Positions 43,822-53,625 are shown, numbered from the stretch's first letter. The stretch: 64,000 nt of DNA from Veillonellales bacterium (GCA_039680175.1 JBDKTO010000051.1:42428-106427); one strand, 5' to 3'. Translations and numbers: made by a program. Notes: generated by a model not told the origin, from the letters alone.

Positions 43822-45015
43822 TTAATTTAATACTTCTGTCATTACTTTAGAAAGAATATCAATCATATCATCAGAATCCTTAGAAGTTACAATTAGCGGC
43901 GGCATCAACCGTATCATCATAGGCTGCGGTGAATTAATTATCAGACCCTTTTGAAGGCACCTGGAAACAATCTCTTTTCCTTTGTCTTTCGGCAGGTTAA
44001 ATGCAATGAGCAATCCCTGTCCTCTTATATGCGTTAAGTGGAATAGGTTTGCTAAGTCCTTTAATTTACTCTGAATATATTTTCCCTGCTTCTCTGCGCT
44101 TTCGGCAAGATGATCTTCAATGATTTTCTTTACCACTGCTAAGCCAACTGCCATGCCAAGAGGCTGACCGGAATAGGTTCCTCCCTGATCCCCTGCCTCA
44201 AATATATTAAACTTTTCTTTGACCAATAAGGCCGATAAAGGGAAACCACCGCCAATTCCTTTAGCTAAAGTCATAATATCGGGTTCTATATCGTAATGTT
44301 CATATGCAAATAGCTTACCGGTTCGGCCCAACCCGGTTTGGACTTCATCAAAGATTAAAAGAATTCCGGTTTGATCGCACAATTTGCGTAATTCTTTCGT
44401 ATATTCTTTTTCAAGCTCAAAAACACCGCCTTCCCCTTGAATTGGTTCCAGCATAATCGCACAGGTTTTAGGGGTTATTGCCTCTTTAAGGGCATTCAAA
44501 TCATTTAGAGGAACATGCTTAAATCCCGCAACTTTAGGCTCAAATAAATTCTCAAATTTTTTCTTGCCAGAAGCTGACATCATAGCGAGTGTACGGCCGT
44601 GGAAACTATTTGTTGCTGTGATGATTTCGTAGGCACCATTGAGATATTTCGAACCATATTTTCTGGCTAATTTAATCGCGCCCTCATTGGCTTCAGCTCC
44701 GCTGCTGGCAAAGAAGACCCTGTCGAAGCAAGATTTTTGCGTGAGCAGTTTTGCTAATTCAATCATCGGCTCATTGAAATAAGAAGGGCTCGCGTTTACT
44801 AATTTACGACTTTGTTCTTCAAGCGCCGTTGCAATGATATCGGGACAATGCCCCAAAGATGTAACTGCCCAGCCACCGATAAAATCTAAATACTTTTTCC
44901 CGGTTGTATCCCACAAGTACATGCCTTTTCCTTGTTCCATTATGATGTCAGGCCTAACAGCAGTGAATAGAATGGACTTTTTGGCATCATTAAGAAGTTT
45001 TTCAGTTTTGCTCAT
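43822..45015 (-). CDS. argD: Acetylornithine (or related class III) aminotransferase
   Basis: 397 residues. PLP motifs: SSGAEANEGAIKLARKY, FHGRTLAMMSASG, IFDEVQTGLGRTG and TLAKGIGGGFPLSA with the Schiff-base Lys. Closest to ArgD; transfers the amino group between acetylornithine (or ornithine, succinylornithine) and 2-oxoglutarate. No other arginine genes are beside it, so a catabolic omega-aminotransferase is possible. Two ARG-box-like sequences lie upstream (45041-45078), which favours an arginine-linked role. Confidence 0.85.
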   Translation of the reverse strand: MSKTEKLLNDAKKSILFTAVRPDIIMEQGKGMYLWDTTGKKYLDFIGGWAVTSLGHCPDIIATALEEQSRKLVNASPSYFNEPMIELAKLLTQKSCFDRVFFASSGAEANEGAIKLARKYGSKYLNGAYEIITATNSFHGRTLAMMSASGKKKFENLFEPKVAGFKHVPLNDLNALKEAITPKTCAIMLEPIQGEGGVFELEKEYTKELRKLCDQTGILLIFDEVQTGLGRTGKLFAYEHYDIEPDIMTLAKGIGGGFPLSALLVKEKFNIFEAGDQGGTYSGQPLGMAVGLAVVKKIIEDHLAESAEKQGKYIQSKLKDLANLFHLTHIRGQGLLIAFNLPKDKGKEIVSRCLQKGLIINSPQPMMIRLMPPLIVTSKDSDDMIDILSKVMTEVLN

Positions 45016-45040
45016 TTTTTCACTTCCAATTCAAGTGTTT

Positions 45041-45078
45041 TGTATAATTATACATCAACACCGATTAATTATTCAAGA
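45041..45078 (-). promoter_or_regulatory. Two ARG-box-like operators upstream of argD
   Basis: The 14-base perfect palindrome TGTATAATTATACA (45041-45054) and GATTAATTATTCAA (about 45063-45076) both approach the ArgR consensus TGAAT-WWWW-ATTCA. Their centres are 22 bases apart, two helical turns, as in known tandem ARG boxes. The first palindrome also carries a -10-like TATAAT. Confidence 0.5.
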
Positions 45079-45203
45079 ATTTTTTCCATCTGAATGGAAA
45101 ATTGGGGAGTTTAAAGAAAGGAGGTTTAGAGCTATCTTGTACATGATTTATTTAATTCAAGAATTTATACAAAACTATACTTAATATAAAAATTGAAAAG
45201 GAG

Positions 45204-45258
45204 TTGCATTTTTGTTTCTGCGGGCATATTATAATTATATAATCGCGTAAACGATTAT
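45204..45258 (+). promoter_or_regulatory. Promoter and operator of the ars operon
   Basis: TTGCAT at 45204-45209 with TATTAT 17 bases on (or TATAAT at 45230). Right behind it, ATAATCG (45239-45245) and CGATTAT (45252-45258) form an inverted repeat with a 6-base spacer, placed at the transcription start, where ArsR repressors bind. Confidence 0.6.
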
Positions 45259-45292
45259 TAACATATTCGCCATTTGGAAAAGAGGTGCATGA

Positions 45293-45631
45293 ATGGAAAA
45301 ACTCATTGATATATTAAAATCACTATCCGATGAAACACGACTTAGGATATTGAATTTGCTCTATGAAAAAGAGCTCTGTGTCTGCGATGTGATGAAAACC
45401 CTGCAAATATCACAGGCAAAAGCGTCAAGACACTTGATTTATCTTAAAAATGCGGGTCTTGTCAAAGATCGGAAGCAGGCGCAGTGGGCATATTATTCTC
45501 TGGCTAAAGACGAACGATTAAAATTCATCGACAGCTTGGTCTATGACAACTTAAGAATGATGGAGCCTTACAAAAATGATATGGATAACCTGGAAGAATG
45601 GTTGAAACACAAGGATATTGATTGTGACTAA
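45293..45631 (+). CDS. arsR: Arsenic-responsive repressor ArsR
   Basis: 112 residues. The helix-turn-helix contains ELCVCDVMKTLQISQAKASRHL with the As(III)-binding ELCVCDL-type motif. First gene of the arsR-arsD-arsA-acr3-arsC operon and expected to repress it. Differs clearly from the two cassette repressors at 420 and 40822. Confidence 0.95.
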   Translation: MEKLIDILKSLSDETRLRILNLLYEKELCVCDVMKTLQISQAKASRHLIYLKNAGLVKDRKQAQWAYYSLAKDERLKFIDSLVYDNLRMMEPYKNDMDNLEEWLKHKDIDCD

Positions 45632-45658
45632 ATCTTAAATCATAAGGAGAGATGGATA

Positions 45659-46024
45659 ATGAAAAACGTTGAGATTTTTGATCCGGCAATGTGCTGCCCA
45701 ACAGGAGTATGCGGTCCTTCGATTGACCCTGAATTACTTAGAATAGCGACGGTTATTAATATGCTGAAGGAAAGTGGAATTATCATCAAAAGGCATGGAC
45801 TGTCGAGCGAACCCCAAGATTTTGTTTCCAACAAAGTGGTCAACGATATTCTGCAAAAAGATGGCGCGGATATTTTACCGATTACGCTAGTAGACGGTGA
45901 GGTGGCGAAAACAAAAGAATATCCAACGAATGCGGAACTGTCGTCATGGCTGGGTGTAGAAATCAAAACAAAGGAACCGGAGAAAAAAGGCGGGTGCTGC
46001 TGTGGCTCCAAGGGGTGCTGCTAA
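45659..46024 (+). CDS. arsD: Arsenite metallochaperone ArsD
   Basis: 121 residues. Opens VEIFDPAMCCPTGVCGP, the Cys12/13/18 arsenite site, and ends with two vicinal Cys pairs (GGCCCGSKGCC), as in full-length ArsD. Hands As(III) to ArsA and raises pump affinity. Its stop is one base before the arsA ATG. Confidence 0.97.
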   Translation: MKNVEIFDPAMCCPTGVCGPSIDPELLRIATVINMLKESGIIIKRHGLSSEPQDFVSNKVVNDILQKDGADILPITLVDGEVAKTKEYPTNAELSSWLGVEIKTKEPEKKGGCCCGSKGCC

Positions 46025-46025
46025 G

Positions 46026-47786
46026 ATGACGGCTCCCTTTGAACCATTTGACCTGGGGAGAATACCTTTGACAAAGTATTTGTTTTTTACTGGCAAAGGC
46101 GGTGTAGGTAAAACTTCGACCGCCTGTGCCGTTGCTGTCGGCTTAGCGGATAATGGCAACAAGGTATTGCTTATCAGCACTGACCCTGCATCCAACTTAC
46201 AGGATGTTTTTCATACGGAACTGAATGGTAAAGGGGTACCCATTGATGGTGTACCCGGTCTTGTGGTTGCAAACCTTAATCCGGAGGAAGCGGCGAGAGA
46301 ATACCGGGAATCGATTGTCGCTCCCTACAAAGGGAAACTGCCCGAAAGTGTAATCACCCATATGGAGGAGCAGCTTTCCGGCTCTTGTACCGTCGAAATT
46401 GCTGCGTTTGACCAGTTCTCGAATTTCATAACGGATCAAACGACGGAAAAGAAGTACGACTTTATTATTTTTGATACTGCCCCTACGGGGCATACCCTCC
46501 GTATGCTGCAACTGCCGTCCGCCTGGAGCAATTTTATCAGCGAAAGCACTCATGGTGCATCTTGTTTAGGCCAACTTGCTGGGCTTGAAAATAAAAAAGG
46601 AATGTATAAGAAAGCGGTGTTGAATCTCGCCGATAAGCACAAGACCACACTGCTATTAGTTTCCCGGCCGGAGGAAACCCCGCTGCTTGAGGCAGAACGT
46701 TCCAGTCTTGAACTCAGCGATTTAGGGATCAACAATCAGTGGCTAATTATTAACGGCGTGTTAGGCTGCGCCTCGGATAATTTATCGCACAAGATAGTCG
46801 ATAAACAGCAAAGAGCGATAGAAAATATCCCTTCAGGATTAAAGAAACTCAAGACGTTTTCCCTTCCCCTTCGTTCTTACAACATTTTAGGACTGGATAA
46901 AATCAGGGCCTTTTTTAATAGCGACCAGTACGGGGCTACCGATACAAGCGGAAAATTACTTGATTTGAAACCACTGAGTGTTTTGGTTGACGATATCTAT
47001 ACTTCGGACAAAAAAGTTATTTTCACGATGGGGAAGGGTGGCGTTGGTAAGACGACAATCGCGGCTGTGATTGCCCTATCGCTTGCTAAAAAGGGAATCA
47101 AAGTGCATTTAACATCGACGGACCCGGCGGATCATCTCGCTTATGTCATCCATGAAACAAATCACATTACGCTTAGCAAAATTGATGAAAAGCAAGAATT
47201 GTTGAAGTATCAGAACGAAGTGCTAAACAAGGCTCGGGAAACGATGAGCGAAGAGGATATAGCCTATATTGAGGAAGATTTACGGTCCCCTTGCACTCAG
47301 GAGATTGCTGTCTTCCGGGCATTTGCTGAAATTGTTGACAAAGCGGAAGATGAAGTGGTGGTTATAGATACCGCACCCACCGGGCATACGCTATTACTGT
47401 TGGATTCGACCCAGAGTTATCACAAAGAAGTGCAAAGAACAAAGGGTGAAATCCCGGTATCGGTGCAAAGATTGCTACCGCGGTTACGGGACGAGCAGCA
47501 GACAGAGGTCGTAATTGTTACGCTGCCGGAGGCAACTCCTGTTTTTGAAGCTTCCCGCCTGCGGGATGATTTACTAAGAGCGGGAATTCAGAATAAGTGG
47601 TGGGTTGTTAATCAGTGCTTGTCACTCACGAATACCACGAATGCCATGCTGACTGCACGGGCTGAGGCTGAGAAGCAGTGGCTGGAAAAAGTGAGAAGGA
47701 TAAGTTCCGGTAATTTTGCTGCCATACCCTGGCTTGAAGATGCGTCGATCATTACGATCAGCAAAGTTACAAATCAAATTAAATAA
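46026..47786 (+). CDS. arsA: Arsenite-activated efflux ATPase ArsA
   Basis: 586 residues from ATG 46026, directly after the arsD stop. Two homologous halves, each with a P-loop (GKGGVGKTS at 23-31 and GKGGVGKTT near 336) and the DTAPTGHTLR/L signature. Arsenite-binding Cys are in ARS-typical positions (GSCTVEIA and SPCTQEIA). Energises the Acr3-type exporter encoded next, which is an arrangement seen in ArsDA-Acr3 operons. Confidence 0.97.
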   Translation: MTAPFEPFDLGRIPLTKYLFFTGKGGVGKTSTACAVAVGLADNGNKVLLISTDPASNLQDVFHTELNGKGVPIDGVPGLVVANLNPEEAAREYRESIVAPYKGKLPESVITHMEEQLSGSCTVEIAAFDQFSNFITDQTTEKKYDFIIFDTAPTGHTLRMLQLPSAWSNFISESTHGASCLGQLAGLENKKGMYKKAVLNLADKHKTTLLLVSRPEETPLLEAERSSLELSDLGINNQWLIINGVLGCASDNLSHKIVDKQQRAIENIPSGLKKLKTFSLPLRSYNILGLDKIRAFFNSDQYGATDTSGKLLDLKPLSVLVDDIYTSDKKVIFTMGKGGVGKTTIAAVIALSLAKKGIKVHLTSTDPADHLAYVIHETNHITLSKIDEKQELLKYQNEVLNKARETMSEEDIAYIEEDLRSPCTQEIAVFRAFAEIVDKAEDEVVVIDTAPTGHTLLLLDSTQSYHKEVQRTKGEIPVSVQRLLPRLRDEQQTEVVIVTLPEATPVFEASRLRDDLLRAGIQNKWWVVNQCLSLTNTTNAMLTARAEAEKQWLEKVRRISSGNFAAIPWLEDASIITISKVTNQIK

Positions 47787-47798
47787 GGGGCGATTTTT

Positions 47799-48878
47799 AT
47801 GGATAACACAAAAGCCCGGTTATCATTTTTAGATCGGTTTTTGACGTTGTGGATTTTTATCGCCATGGCTATTGGAGTTTTAGGCGGGTATTTATTCCCT
47901 GAGCTTGCAAAGTCGCTGGCAGCGTTCAGTACCGGCACTATATCCTGGCCAATCGCCATCGGGCTTATTGTTATGATGTATCCGCCTCTTGCCAAGGTGA
48001 AGTATGAAGAGATTGGTAAGGTGGCAGAAAATAAAAAGGTATTTACTTTTTCGCTTATCCAGAACTGGGTCATTGGGCCTGTTCTAATGTTTGGCTTGGC
48101 GGTGCTGCTGCTGGGAGATATGCCGGGCTTCGCTATCGGACTCATCATCATCGGGTTAGCTCGCTGTATTGCCATGGTGATTGTGTGGAATACGCTTGCA
48201 AAAGGGGACAATGAATATTGTGCTGCCTTAGTGGCGCTCAATTCCATATTTCAAATCCTGCTGTACACCGTATACATCTACCTCTTTGTGACCCTTGTTC
48301 CCAAATGGCTGGGACTCTCCTGGGGAGGGCAAGTGGTTGAGGTATCCATGTGGGAAGTAGCGAAAAGCGTATTAATTTATCTCGGGATTCCTTTTGCTGC
48401 CGGTTTTATTACACGATTTGGCCTGATTAGGGCTAAAACAAAAGACTGGTATGAGACCGTTTTTATCCCCAAAATCTCACCGTTAGCCCTGATTGCATTG
48501 CTATATACGATTGTCATCATGTTTACGACCAAAGGGGAGCAAATCATCCAAAACCCTGGCAACGTTGTTAGAATTGCGATTCCGTTGTTAATTTACTTTG
48601 GAATTATGTTTTTTGTCAGCTTTTATATGTCGTATCGCGGCGGCTTTCAATATGAGCAGACCGTTACCTTGGCGTTTACAGCAGCCAGCAATAATTTTGA
48701 GCTGGCGATTGCTGTTGCTGTAGCGGTATTTGGGATTGCCTCGGATGTTGCTTTTACCGCAGTTATCGGCCCATTGGTTGAAGTGCCGGTCATGATCGCA
48801 TTGGTTAATGCAGCCCTCTTTTTCAAAGAAAAATATTACAATAAGAATGGGATGCCTAAAGCTGAGGTATCCCGATGA
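47799..48878 (+). CDS. acr3: Arsenite exporter of the Acr3 family
   Basis: 359 residues with ten membrane helices. Conserved [18 protein letters not shown] carries the essential Cys of Acr3, and [23 protein letters not shown] is the second hallmark. Works alone or with ArsA. Start ATG after TAAGGGGCG; overlaps arsC by four bases. Confidence 0.97.
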   Translation: MDNTKARLSFLDRFLTLWIFIAMAIGVLGGYLFPELAKSLAAFSTGTISWPIAIGLIVMMYPPLAKVKYEEIGKVAENKKVFTFSLIQNWVIGPVLMFGLAVLLLGDMPGFAIGLIIIGLARCIAMVIVWNTLAKGDNEYCAALVALNSIFQILLYTVYIYLFVTLVPKWLGLSWGGQVVEVSMWEVAKSVLIYLGIPFAAGFITRFGLIRAKTKDWYETVFIPKISPLALIALLYTIVIMFTTKGEQIIQNPGNVVRIAIPLLIYFGIMFFVSFYMSYRGGFQYEQTVTLAFTAASNNFELAIAVAVAVFGIASDVAFTAVIGPLVEVPVMIALVNAALFFKEKYYNKNGMPKAEVSR

Positions 48879-49300
48879 CAGAGAAAATTAAAGTTGCCTT
48901 TATATGTGTTCATAATGCATGCCGTTCACAGATGGCCGAAGCAATAGCAAAGCTTTTTAGCGCAGATGTTTTTGAGGCATATTCGGCAGGAACGGAGACA
49001 AAGCCGCAGATTAACCAAGATGCTGTTGCGGTAATTAAAGAATTATTTGGAATCGATATGAACCAGACACAAAGTTCGAAGTTGCTTTCTGCAATTCCGC
49101 CGGTTGACATCCTGATCACTATGGGCTGTAATGTTACGTGCCCGTACTTGCCCTGCCAATACAAGGAAGACTGGGGGTTGGAAGACCCCACCGGAAAAGA
49201 TAAAGCGGCGTTTGTTCAGACTGCCGATGCTATTCGGGAAAAGGTATTGGGTTTAAAAAAGCGAATTGAAAATGGCAGTATTCCGATTGGTTCAAATTGA
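48875..49300 (+). CDS. arsC: Arsenate reductase, thioredoxin-coupled type
   Basis: 141 residues, low-molecular-weight tyrosine-phosphatase fold. P-loop [15 protein letters not shown] with the nucleophilic Cys; resolving Cys residues in [12 protein letters not shown] and the DWGLEDP motif. Reduces As(V) to As(III) for export by Acr3. A terminator follows 60 bases later. Confidence 0.97.
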   Translation: MTEKIKVAFICVHNACRSQMAEAIAKLFSADVFEAYSAGTETKPQINQDAVAVIKELFGIDMNQTQSSKLLSAIPPVDILITMGCNVTCPYLPCQYKEDWGLEDPTGKDKAAFVQTADAIREKVLGLKKRIENGSIPIGSN

Positions 49301-49362
49301 CAATTTGAGTGATGTTTGATAAAATCCAAATAAAGTTAATCGTTAGCTGATCAAATAAATTG

Positions 49363-49409
49363 AAGGCTAAAAAACTTCCTACAAGGGAGCTTTTTAGCCT
49401 TTTTTTTTT
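49363..49409 (+). terminator. Terminator of the ars operon
   Basis: AAGGCTAAAAA pairs with TTTTTAGCCTT, inner CTTCCT/GGGAG stem, then ten T. Confidence 0.95.
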
Positions 49410-49433
49410 GAAAACTAATTGGGGGGAGAGCAA

Positions 49434-50546
49434 ATGTGTAACCAAATCCAGCGGATAACGGATCGATGCCTTCGGTGTGGAGCTTGTGTAAAAAAATGCG
49501 AATATCTTAGTCGGTATTGTAAAAAATCGCCGGTTGATTTGATTGACAAAATTCAGTCAGGTGAACTCAAGGACAATATTCCGGCAGTGTTTACTTGCAA
49601 TATGTGTAGCCTTTGTGAAGAGGTGTGCCCGGTAAACCTGAATATTGGAAAGCTTTCATTAGAGTTGAGACAGAATTTTGTGGCTCGACATGGCGGCGTC
49701 AGTGAAATTCACAAACCATTATTGGACGTTCAGAAAATTTATGTTTCCGAGGAGACGAAAACGGTTCTTCGCGGCTGTCAGAAAGAATCAACAACCCTCA
49801 AGGGAGCAGGGACGGTCTTTTTTCCGGGATGTTCCCTACCACTCAATTCACCACACCTGGTGAAAAGAACTTTTTCCTTTTTACAGAAGCAAATTCCCGG
49901 TATCGGCATCTTGACCGGTTGCTGCGGAGCTCCGACACATCTGATCGGCGAGCAAAAAATCCCGGGGGATATTTTTAACGACATTGTCCGGAGAGTTAGG
50001 GAAGTAGGAGCAACAACGATTATAGCTGCCTGCTGCTCGTGTGTAAAATTGTTAAAGAGCAAGCTGCCGCAAGATATTCGTGTTATTTCTCTTTATCAGG
50101 TATTGGCAGAATTTGATTTTCCGAAACGCTCCGGCGCATCCCACATATTTAATATTCATGATGCCTGCTCATCCCGCGGTGATCACTTAACGCAGGCAGC
50201 TGTGCGAAAAATAATTACCGACCTTGGCTACTCTATTGAAGAAATTGCGCATTCGAAGAATGTAACCCAGTGTTGTGGGATGGGAGGAATGGCCTCCGTC
50301 GTGGACGACAAGTATAGCGCAACCGTGGCTCAACGTACCTTGCGAGAAGTTCATCGGGATTTAATTGTTTATTGCGCCACCTGTAGGGCTAACTTTTTTA
50401 ATCAGGGGGCCCGGGCCGTTCATCTACTGGAACTTTTATTTAATGAGGAATGGGAGGCGGCAATAACCAAAGCACCATTACCATTCGAAGAAAGCGCAAA
50501 GAATCTTCCCAAACTAAAAAAATATTTTGAAGAGGTGGTGCGATAG
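49434..50546 (+). CDS. Iron-sulfur oxidoreductase subunit (HdrD/GlpC-like, CCG domains)
   Basis: 370 residues from ATG 49434 (GGGGGGAGAG upstream). Two [4Fe-4S] ferredoxin motifs (CLRCGACVKKCEYL and CNMCSLCEEVCPV), then two CCG domains (GCSLPLN...GCCGAP and HDACSSRG...QCCGMGG), as in heterodisulfide reductase HdrD and GlpC-type proteins. Probably moves electrons to or from a thiol/disulfide or a flavoprotein partner. Right after the ars operon, it might supply electrons for arsenical or thiol reduction; this is inference from position only. Confidence 0.88.
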   Translation: MCNQIQRITDRCLRCGACVKKCEYLSRYCKKSPVDLIDKIQSGELKDNIPAVFTCNMCSLCEEVCPVNLNIGKLSLELRQNFVARHGGVSEIHKPLLDVQKIYVSEETKTVLRGCQKESTTLKGAGTVFFPGCSLPLNSPHLVKRTFSFLQKQIPGIGILTGCCGAPTHLIGEQKIPGDIFNDIVRRVREVGATTIIAACCSCVKLLKSKLPQDIRVISLYQVLAEFDFPKRSGASHIFNIHDACSSRGDHLTQAAVRKIITDLGYSIEEIAHSKNVTQCCGMGGMASVVDDKYSATVAQRTLREVHRDLIVYCATCRANFFNQGARAVHLLELLFNEEWEAAITKAPLPFEESAKNLPKLKKYFEEVVR

Positions 50547-50582
50547 GAAGGGTATTTTTTAATAAAAATGAGGAGGTAAAGG

Positions 50583-51575
50583 ATGAGAAGAAAGACATTA
50601 GTATTCATGATCAGCAGTTTTTTGATGTTGAGCTTTGCGTTAACCGGCTGTGGTTCCCAAAATTCTACTTCGAACCAGGCTCAGCAAAATACAGCGTCCC
50701 CAAAAGTTAAGGTGGGATATTACGGCGGCACCTGTGAAGCACCGGTTTACGTTGCCTTTGAAAAAGGTTTTTTTAAGAACCAGGGCCTTGACGTAGAATT
50801 GGTTAAAGTATCGGGTGACGTGCTCAAAGAAGGAATCGCAACCGGAAAGATCGATGCGGTGCAGGTGTCACCGGGTTTATTAAAACCAATTGAACAAGGC
50901 TTGAATATCAAAATTACGGACGGAGTACATACCGGTTGCATTCAAGCCGTTGCGGCGCAAGATTCCGGCATATCTTCCTTACAAGATCTAAAAGGTAAAA
51001 CAATAGGGGTTGATGCAATCGGCGGGGTTCCCATGGTTCTATTATCAGTAGAACTTGGTAAATTGGGGATAGATCCGAAAAAAGATGTTGAGTGGCGGGC
51101 CTATCCATCGCCTCAATTATCCCAAGCCTTAGAGAAGGGGGATATTGCAGCTTTTGCAACCTGGGATCCTTTTGGTGAAATCGCAGTTGGTAAAGGTGCA
51201 CGACTGATTTTTAGCAGTACCCATGACCCACAGTATCATGATCAGTTCTGTTGCTTTGTCGGCATTAACGGTGATGTAGCACAGAAGAACCCGGAAATTG
51301 CCAAGAAAATTACCGCTGCAATTCGGGAGGCCGGTGAGTGGATTGCCCAGCATCCGCAAGAAACGGCAGAGCTGGCAGTGAATAAAAAATATATCGGTGG
51401 CAGTATAGAGCTAAATACGAAACTCCTAAGTGATTATCAATTCAAGTCTAGTCCTTCCCTGGCCCAAAGCAGTCTCCTATTCCATTTGGAGAGTATGCAC
51501 GAACAAGGAATACTGGATTCCAGCACCGATCCCAATGAGTTATTACAGCACATGTTTTTAAGTTTAGACAATTAA
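50583..51575 (+). CDS. Orphan ABC-type solute-binding lipoprotein (NMT1/SsuA-like)
   Basis: 330 residues with signal peptide and lipobox LTGC (Cys23). The mature part follows the SsuA/THI5 pattern (APVYVAFEKGFFKNQGLDVELV, DLKGKTIGVDA, AFATWDPF). Cys residues occur near the ligand cleft (YYGGTCEAP, HTGCIQA, FCCFVG), unusual for this family. No permease or ATPase genes are adjacent. It lies between the arsenic genes and may bind an arsenical or thiol compound, for transport or sensing. Confidence 0.85.
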   Translation: MRRKTLVFMISSFLMLSFALTGCGSQNSTSNQAQQNTASPKVKVGYYGGTCEAPVYVAFEKGFFKNQGLDVELVKVSGDVLKEGIATGKIDAVQVSPGLLKPIEQGLNIKITDGVHTGCIQAVAAQDSGISSLQDLKGKTIGVDAIGGVPMVLLSVELGKLGIDPKKDVEWRAYPSPQLSQALEKGDIAAFATWDPFGEIAVGKGARLIFSSTHDPQYHDQFCCFVGINGDVAQKNPEIAKKITAAIREAGEWIAQHPQETAELAVNKKYIGGSIELNTKLLSDYQFKSSPSLAQSSLLFHLESMHEQGILDSSTDPNELLQHMFLSLDN

Positions 51576-51588
51576 GAATAGAAAATGA

Positions 51589-51628
51589 GGCTATTAACCA
51601 TCAATGGGTTGGTAGCCTTGTTATTTTA
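51589..51628 (+). terminator. Terminator after the binding-protein gene
   Basis: AGGCTATTAACC pairs with GGTTGGTAGCCT (one G-T pair) and a short loop, then TTGTTATTTT. Confidence 0.8.
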
Positions 51629-51760
51629 TACTGATAAAACCGATAATAATTTTGTAATATTCGTTGCATAAAAACATTGATAGGAAATGTTTTTAGAGAA
51701 GAATTATGTGGAAAACATGTAACTGATAAGTCTTAACGTACTAGGTTCTCTTTATCTTTA

Positions 51761-51789
51761 TTGACAGAACTTGGTATAAAGAATATAAT
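51761..51789 (+). promoter_or_regulatory. Consensus promoter of the second arsR gene
   Basis: TTGACA (51761-51766), 17-base spacer, TATAAT (51784-51789). AT-rich repeats of ATATAAG/ATATAATA follow up to the ribosome site and could be the repressor's operator. Confidence 0.88.
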
Positions 51790-51834
51790 CATAATATAAG
51801 CATATAAGAATATAATAATTATAGAGGTGCTTTT

Positions 51835-52164
51835 ATGATAGAAAAATACACAAAGTTTTTTAAAGCTCTTGGTGAACCTACACGTCTAAAAATACTACGA
51901 CTTTTAGTAGAAAGAGAGATGTGCGTTTGTGAGTTAATGAAAGTTTTAGACATGAATCAACCTCGTATTTCACAGCATCTAAAAATTTTAAAGGAAGTGG
52001 GAGCTGTTAAAGAGCGTAAGCAAGCGCAATGGAGTTACTATTCGGTGTGCTGCGAAGATTTTCAAGACTTTATTAATGCCTTTGCTATTTTCATGACGGA
52101 AGATATGAAAAATATTACTGATTTGTCCAGTGAATATCAAAGAATGAAAATCTGTAAAAAGTGA
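51835..52164 (+). CDS. ArsR-family repressor of the arsM region
   Basis: 109 residues with EMCVCELMKVLDMNQPRISQHL (CVC-type metalloid site in the helix-turn-helix) and a late CCEDF. Closest in style to As(III)-sensing ArsR. It has its own perfect promoter and lies ahead of the ArsM fusion gene, so it probably controls that gene and perhaps the sigma factor behind it. Start ATG after AGAGGTG. Confidence 0.93.
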   Translation: MIEKYTKFFKALGEPTRLKILRLLVEREMCVCELMKVLDMNQPRISQHLKILKEVGAVKERKQAQWSYYSVCCEDFQDFINAFAIFMTEDMKNITDLSSEYQRMKICKK

Positions 52165-52178
52165 TAAGGAGGCCTAGT

Positions 52179-52262
52179 GTGAAATTATTAGTAAATTTTA
52201 AAGTCGCCTTTTTAAATGGCATTTGTCCCTTCCCTATCTCATATTTAAATAATTTCAAGTAA
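52179..52262 (+). CDS. Possible 27-residue peptide
   Basis: GTG 52179 lies 6 bases after a perfect AAGGAGG and is 15 bases downstream of the arsR stop. The peptide MKLLVNFKVAFLNGICPFPI plus seven residues is hydrophobic. It could be a small membrane peptide, a leader peptide, or the start of a lost permease gene. Only the ribosome site supports it. Confidence 0.4.
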   Translation: MKLLVNFKVAFLNGICPFPISYLNNFK

Positions 52263-52342
52263 TCTTCATTAGAAGTGTAAGACGGGGCGAGGTTTTTTGT
52301 TGATAATCATTAACTATGATAGAAAACAAGGGAGGCAAAAAA

Positions 52343-53608
52343 ATGGATGGTAATGAAGTACGTGAATTGGTTCGTCAAAAATATGCGAAAGCGATTACTG
52401 CCAAAAAGGGCTGTTGTGGTGGCTCAAGTTGCTGTGGCTCGAATGACAGCAAGGCTGCCAACCTGATCACTGGAGGATTATACGATGCCAATGAGGTGAA
52501 AGAAATTCCGGCAGAAGCCGTGTATGCCTCGCTGGGCTGTGGGAATCCGACGGCACTGGCGGAATTGCACCCTGGCGAAACCGTACTTGATTTAGGAAGC
52601 GGTGCCGGACTTGATGTTTTGCTTTCCGCCAAAAGGGTAGGAGCTTATGGGAAAGCTTATGGCCTGGATATGACGGACGAAATGCTTGCCGAGGCAAATG
52701 CCAATAAGCTAAAGGCGGGGGTAACCAATGCTGAATTTTTAAAAGGCCACATCGAGGAAATGCCTTTACCCGAAGCGGCAGTTGATGTGGTGATTTCCAA
52801 CTGTGTAATTAATTTGTCGGTTGATAAAGATCAAGTATTCCGGGAAATTTATCGTGTCCTAAAGCCTGGCGGCCGGGTTGCGGTATCTGATATTGTAACC
52901 ACAAAGCCATTGTCAGAAGGTATTAAGCAGAATTTACTAGCTTGGGCCGGCTGCATTGCGGGAGCGCTTTTTGACGAAGAGTATAAAGCCAAATTAGCAA
53001 AAGCCGGTTTTAAAGATATTGAAGTTGAAATTACCAGAAAGTACGACTTAACCGAACCATCCGCGCAGAATCTTGTTCCTGGATTTACGGATGCGGAGCG
53101 TGTTGAATGGAACGGGGCATTGGTCAGTGCGTTTATCCGGGCCAAAAAGCCAAGTAAGCAATTGGTTGTAGATAAAGATTTTAGAATCAGGCAGGCGGGA
53201 CAAGAAGATTGGGAGAACATACACGCGCTGTTAAGTAAGAATGGCCTCCCGACAGCGGGCGTCGATTCTGCCTGCGAAAATTATTATATCGCCCATAATC
53301 ATCAGGAACTCATTGGGGTAATCGGATTCGAGCCTTATGGAACAGCGGCACTGCTACGCTCGCTGGCCATTAAGCCTAAATTCCGGAAAGCGGGTGTTGC
53401 CCATGAATTAATAAACCATGCTTTACAGGCAATACGAGAGGCTGGATTTACCGATATCTATTTATTAACGAATACAGCCGACCAATATCTGGCTCGATAT
53501 GGATTTAATAAGATTGAGCGCAGTAAAATACCGGCTAATGTGTTAACAACTTCTGCACTTGGTGATGCCTGTCCAGCTTCAAGTACATGCATGCATTTGA
53601 AAGTATAA
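52343..53608 (+). CDS. arsM: Arsenite methyltransferase fused to an ArsN2-like acetyltransferase
   Basis: 421 residues from ATG 52343 (GGGAGGC upstream). Residues about 1-270 are ArsM: Cys-rich start [26 protein letters not shown] motif [21 protein letters not shown] and WAGCIAGAL with the arsenic-binding Cys. Residues about 285-421 read as a GNAT domain of the ArsN2 type ([48 protein letters not shown]). Predicted to methylate As(III) and, with the second domain, acetylate an arsenic-related substrate. A one-chain ArsM-ArsN2 is unusual. Confidence 0.9.
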   Translation: MDGNEVRELVRQKYAKAITAKKGCCGGSSCCGSNDSKAANLITGGLYDANEVKEIPAEAVYASLGCGNPTALAELHPGETVLDLGSGAGLDVLLSAKRVGAYGKAYGLDMTDEMLAEANANKLKAGVTNAEFLKGHIEEMPLPEAAVDVVISNCVINLSVDKDQVFREIYRVLKPGGRVAVSDIVTTKPLSEGIKQNLLAWAGCIAGALFDEEYKAKLAKAGFKDIEVEITRKYDLTEPSAQNLVPGFTDAERVEWNGALVSAFIRAKKPSKQLVVDKDFRIRQAGQEDWENIHALLSKNGLPTAGVDSACENYYIAHNHQELIGVIGFEPYGTAALLRSLAIKPKFRKAGVAHELINHALQAIREAGFTDIYLLTNTADQYLARYGFNKIERSKIPANVLTTSALGDACPASSTCMHLKV

Positions 53609-53625
53609 AAGAGGGAGGGTGCCAA

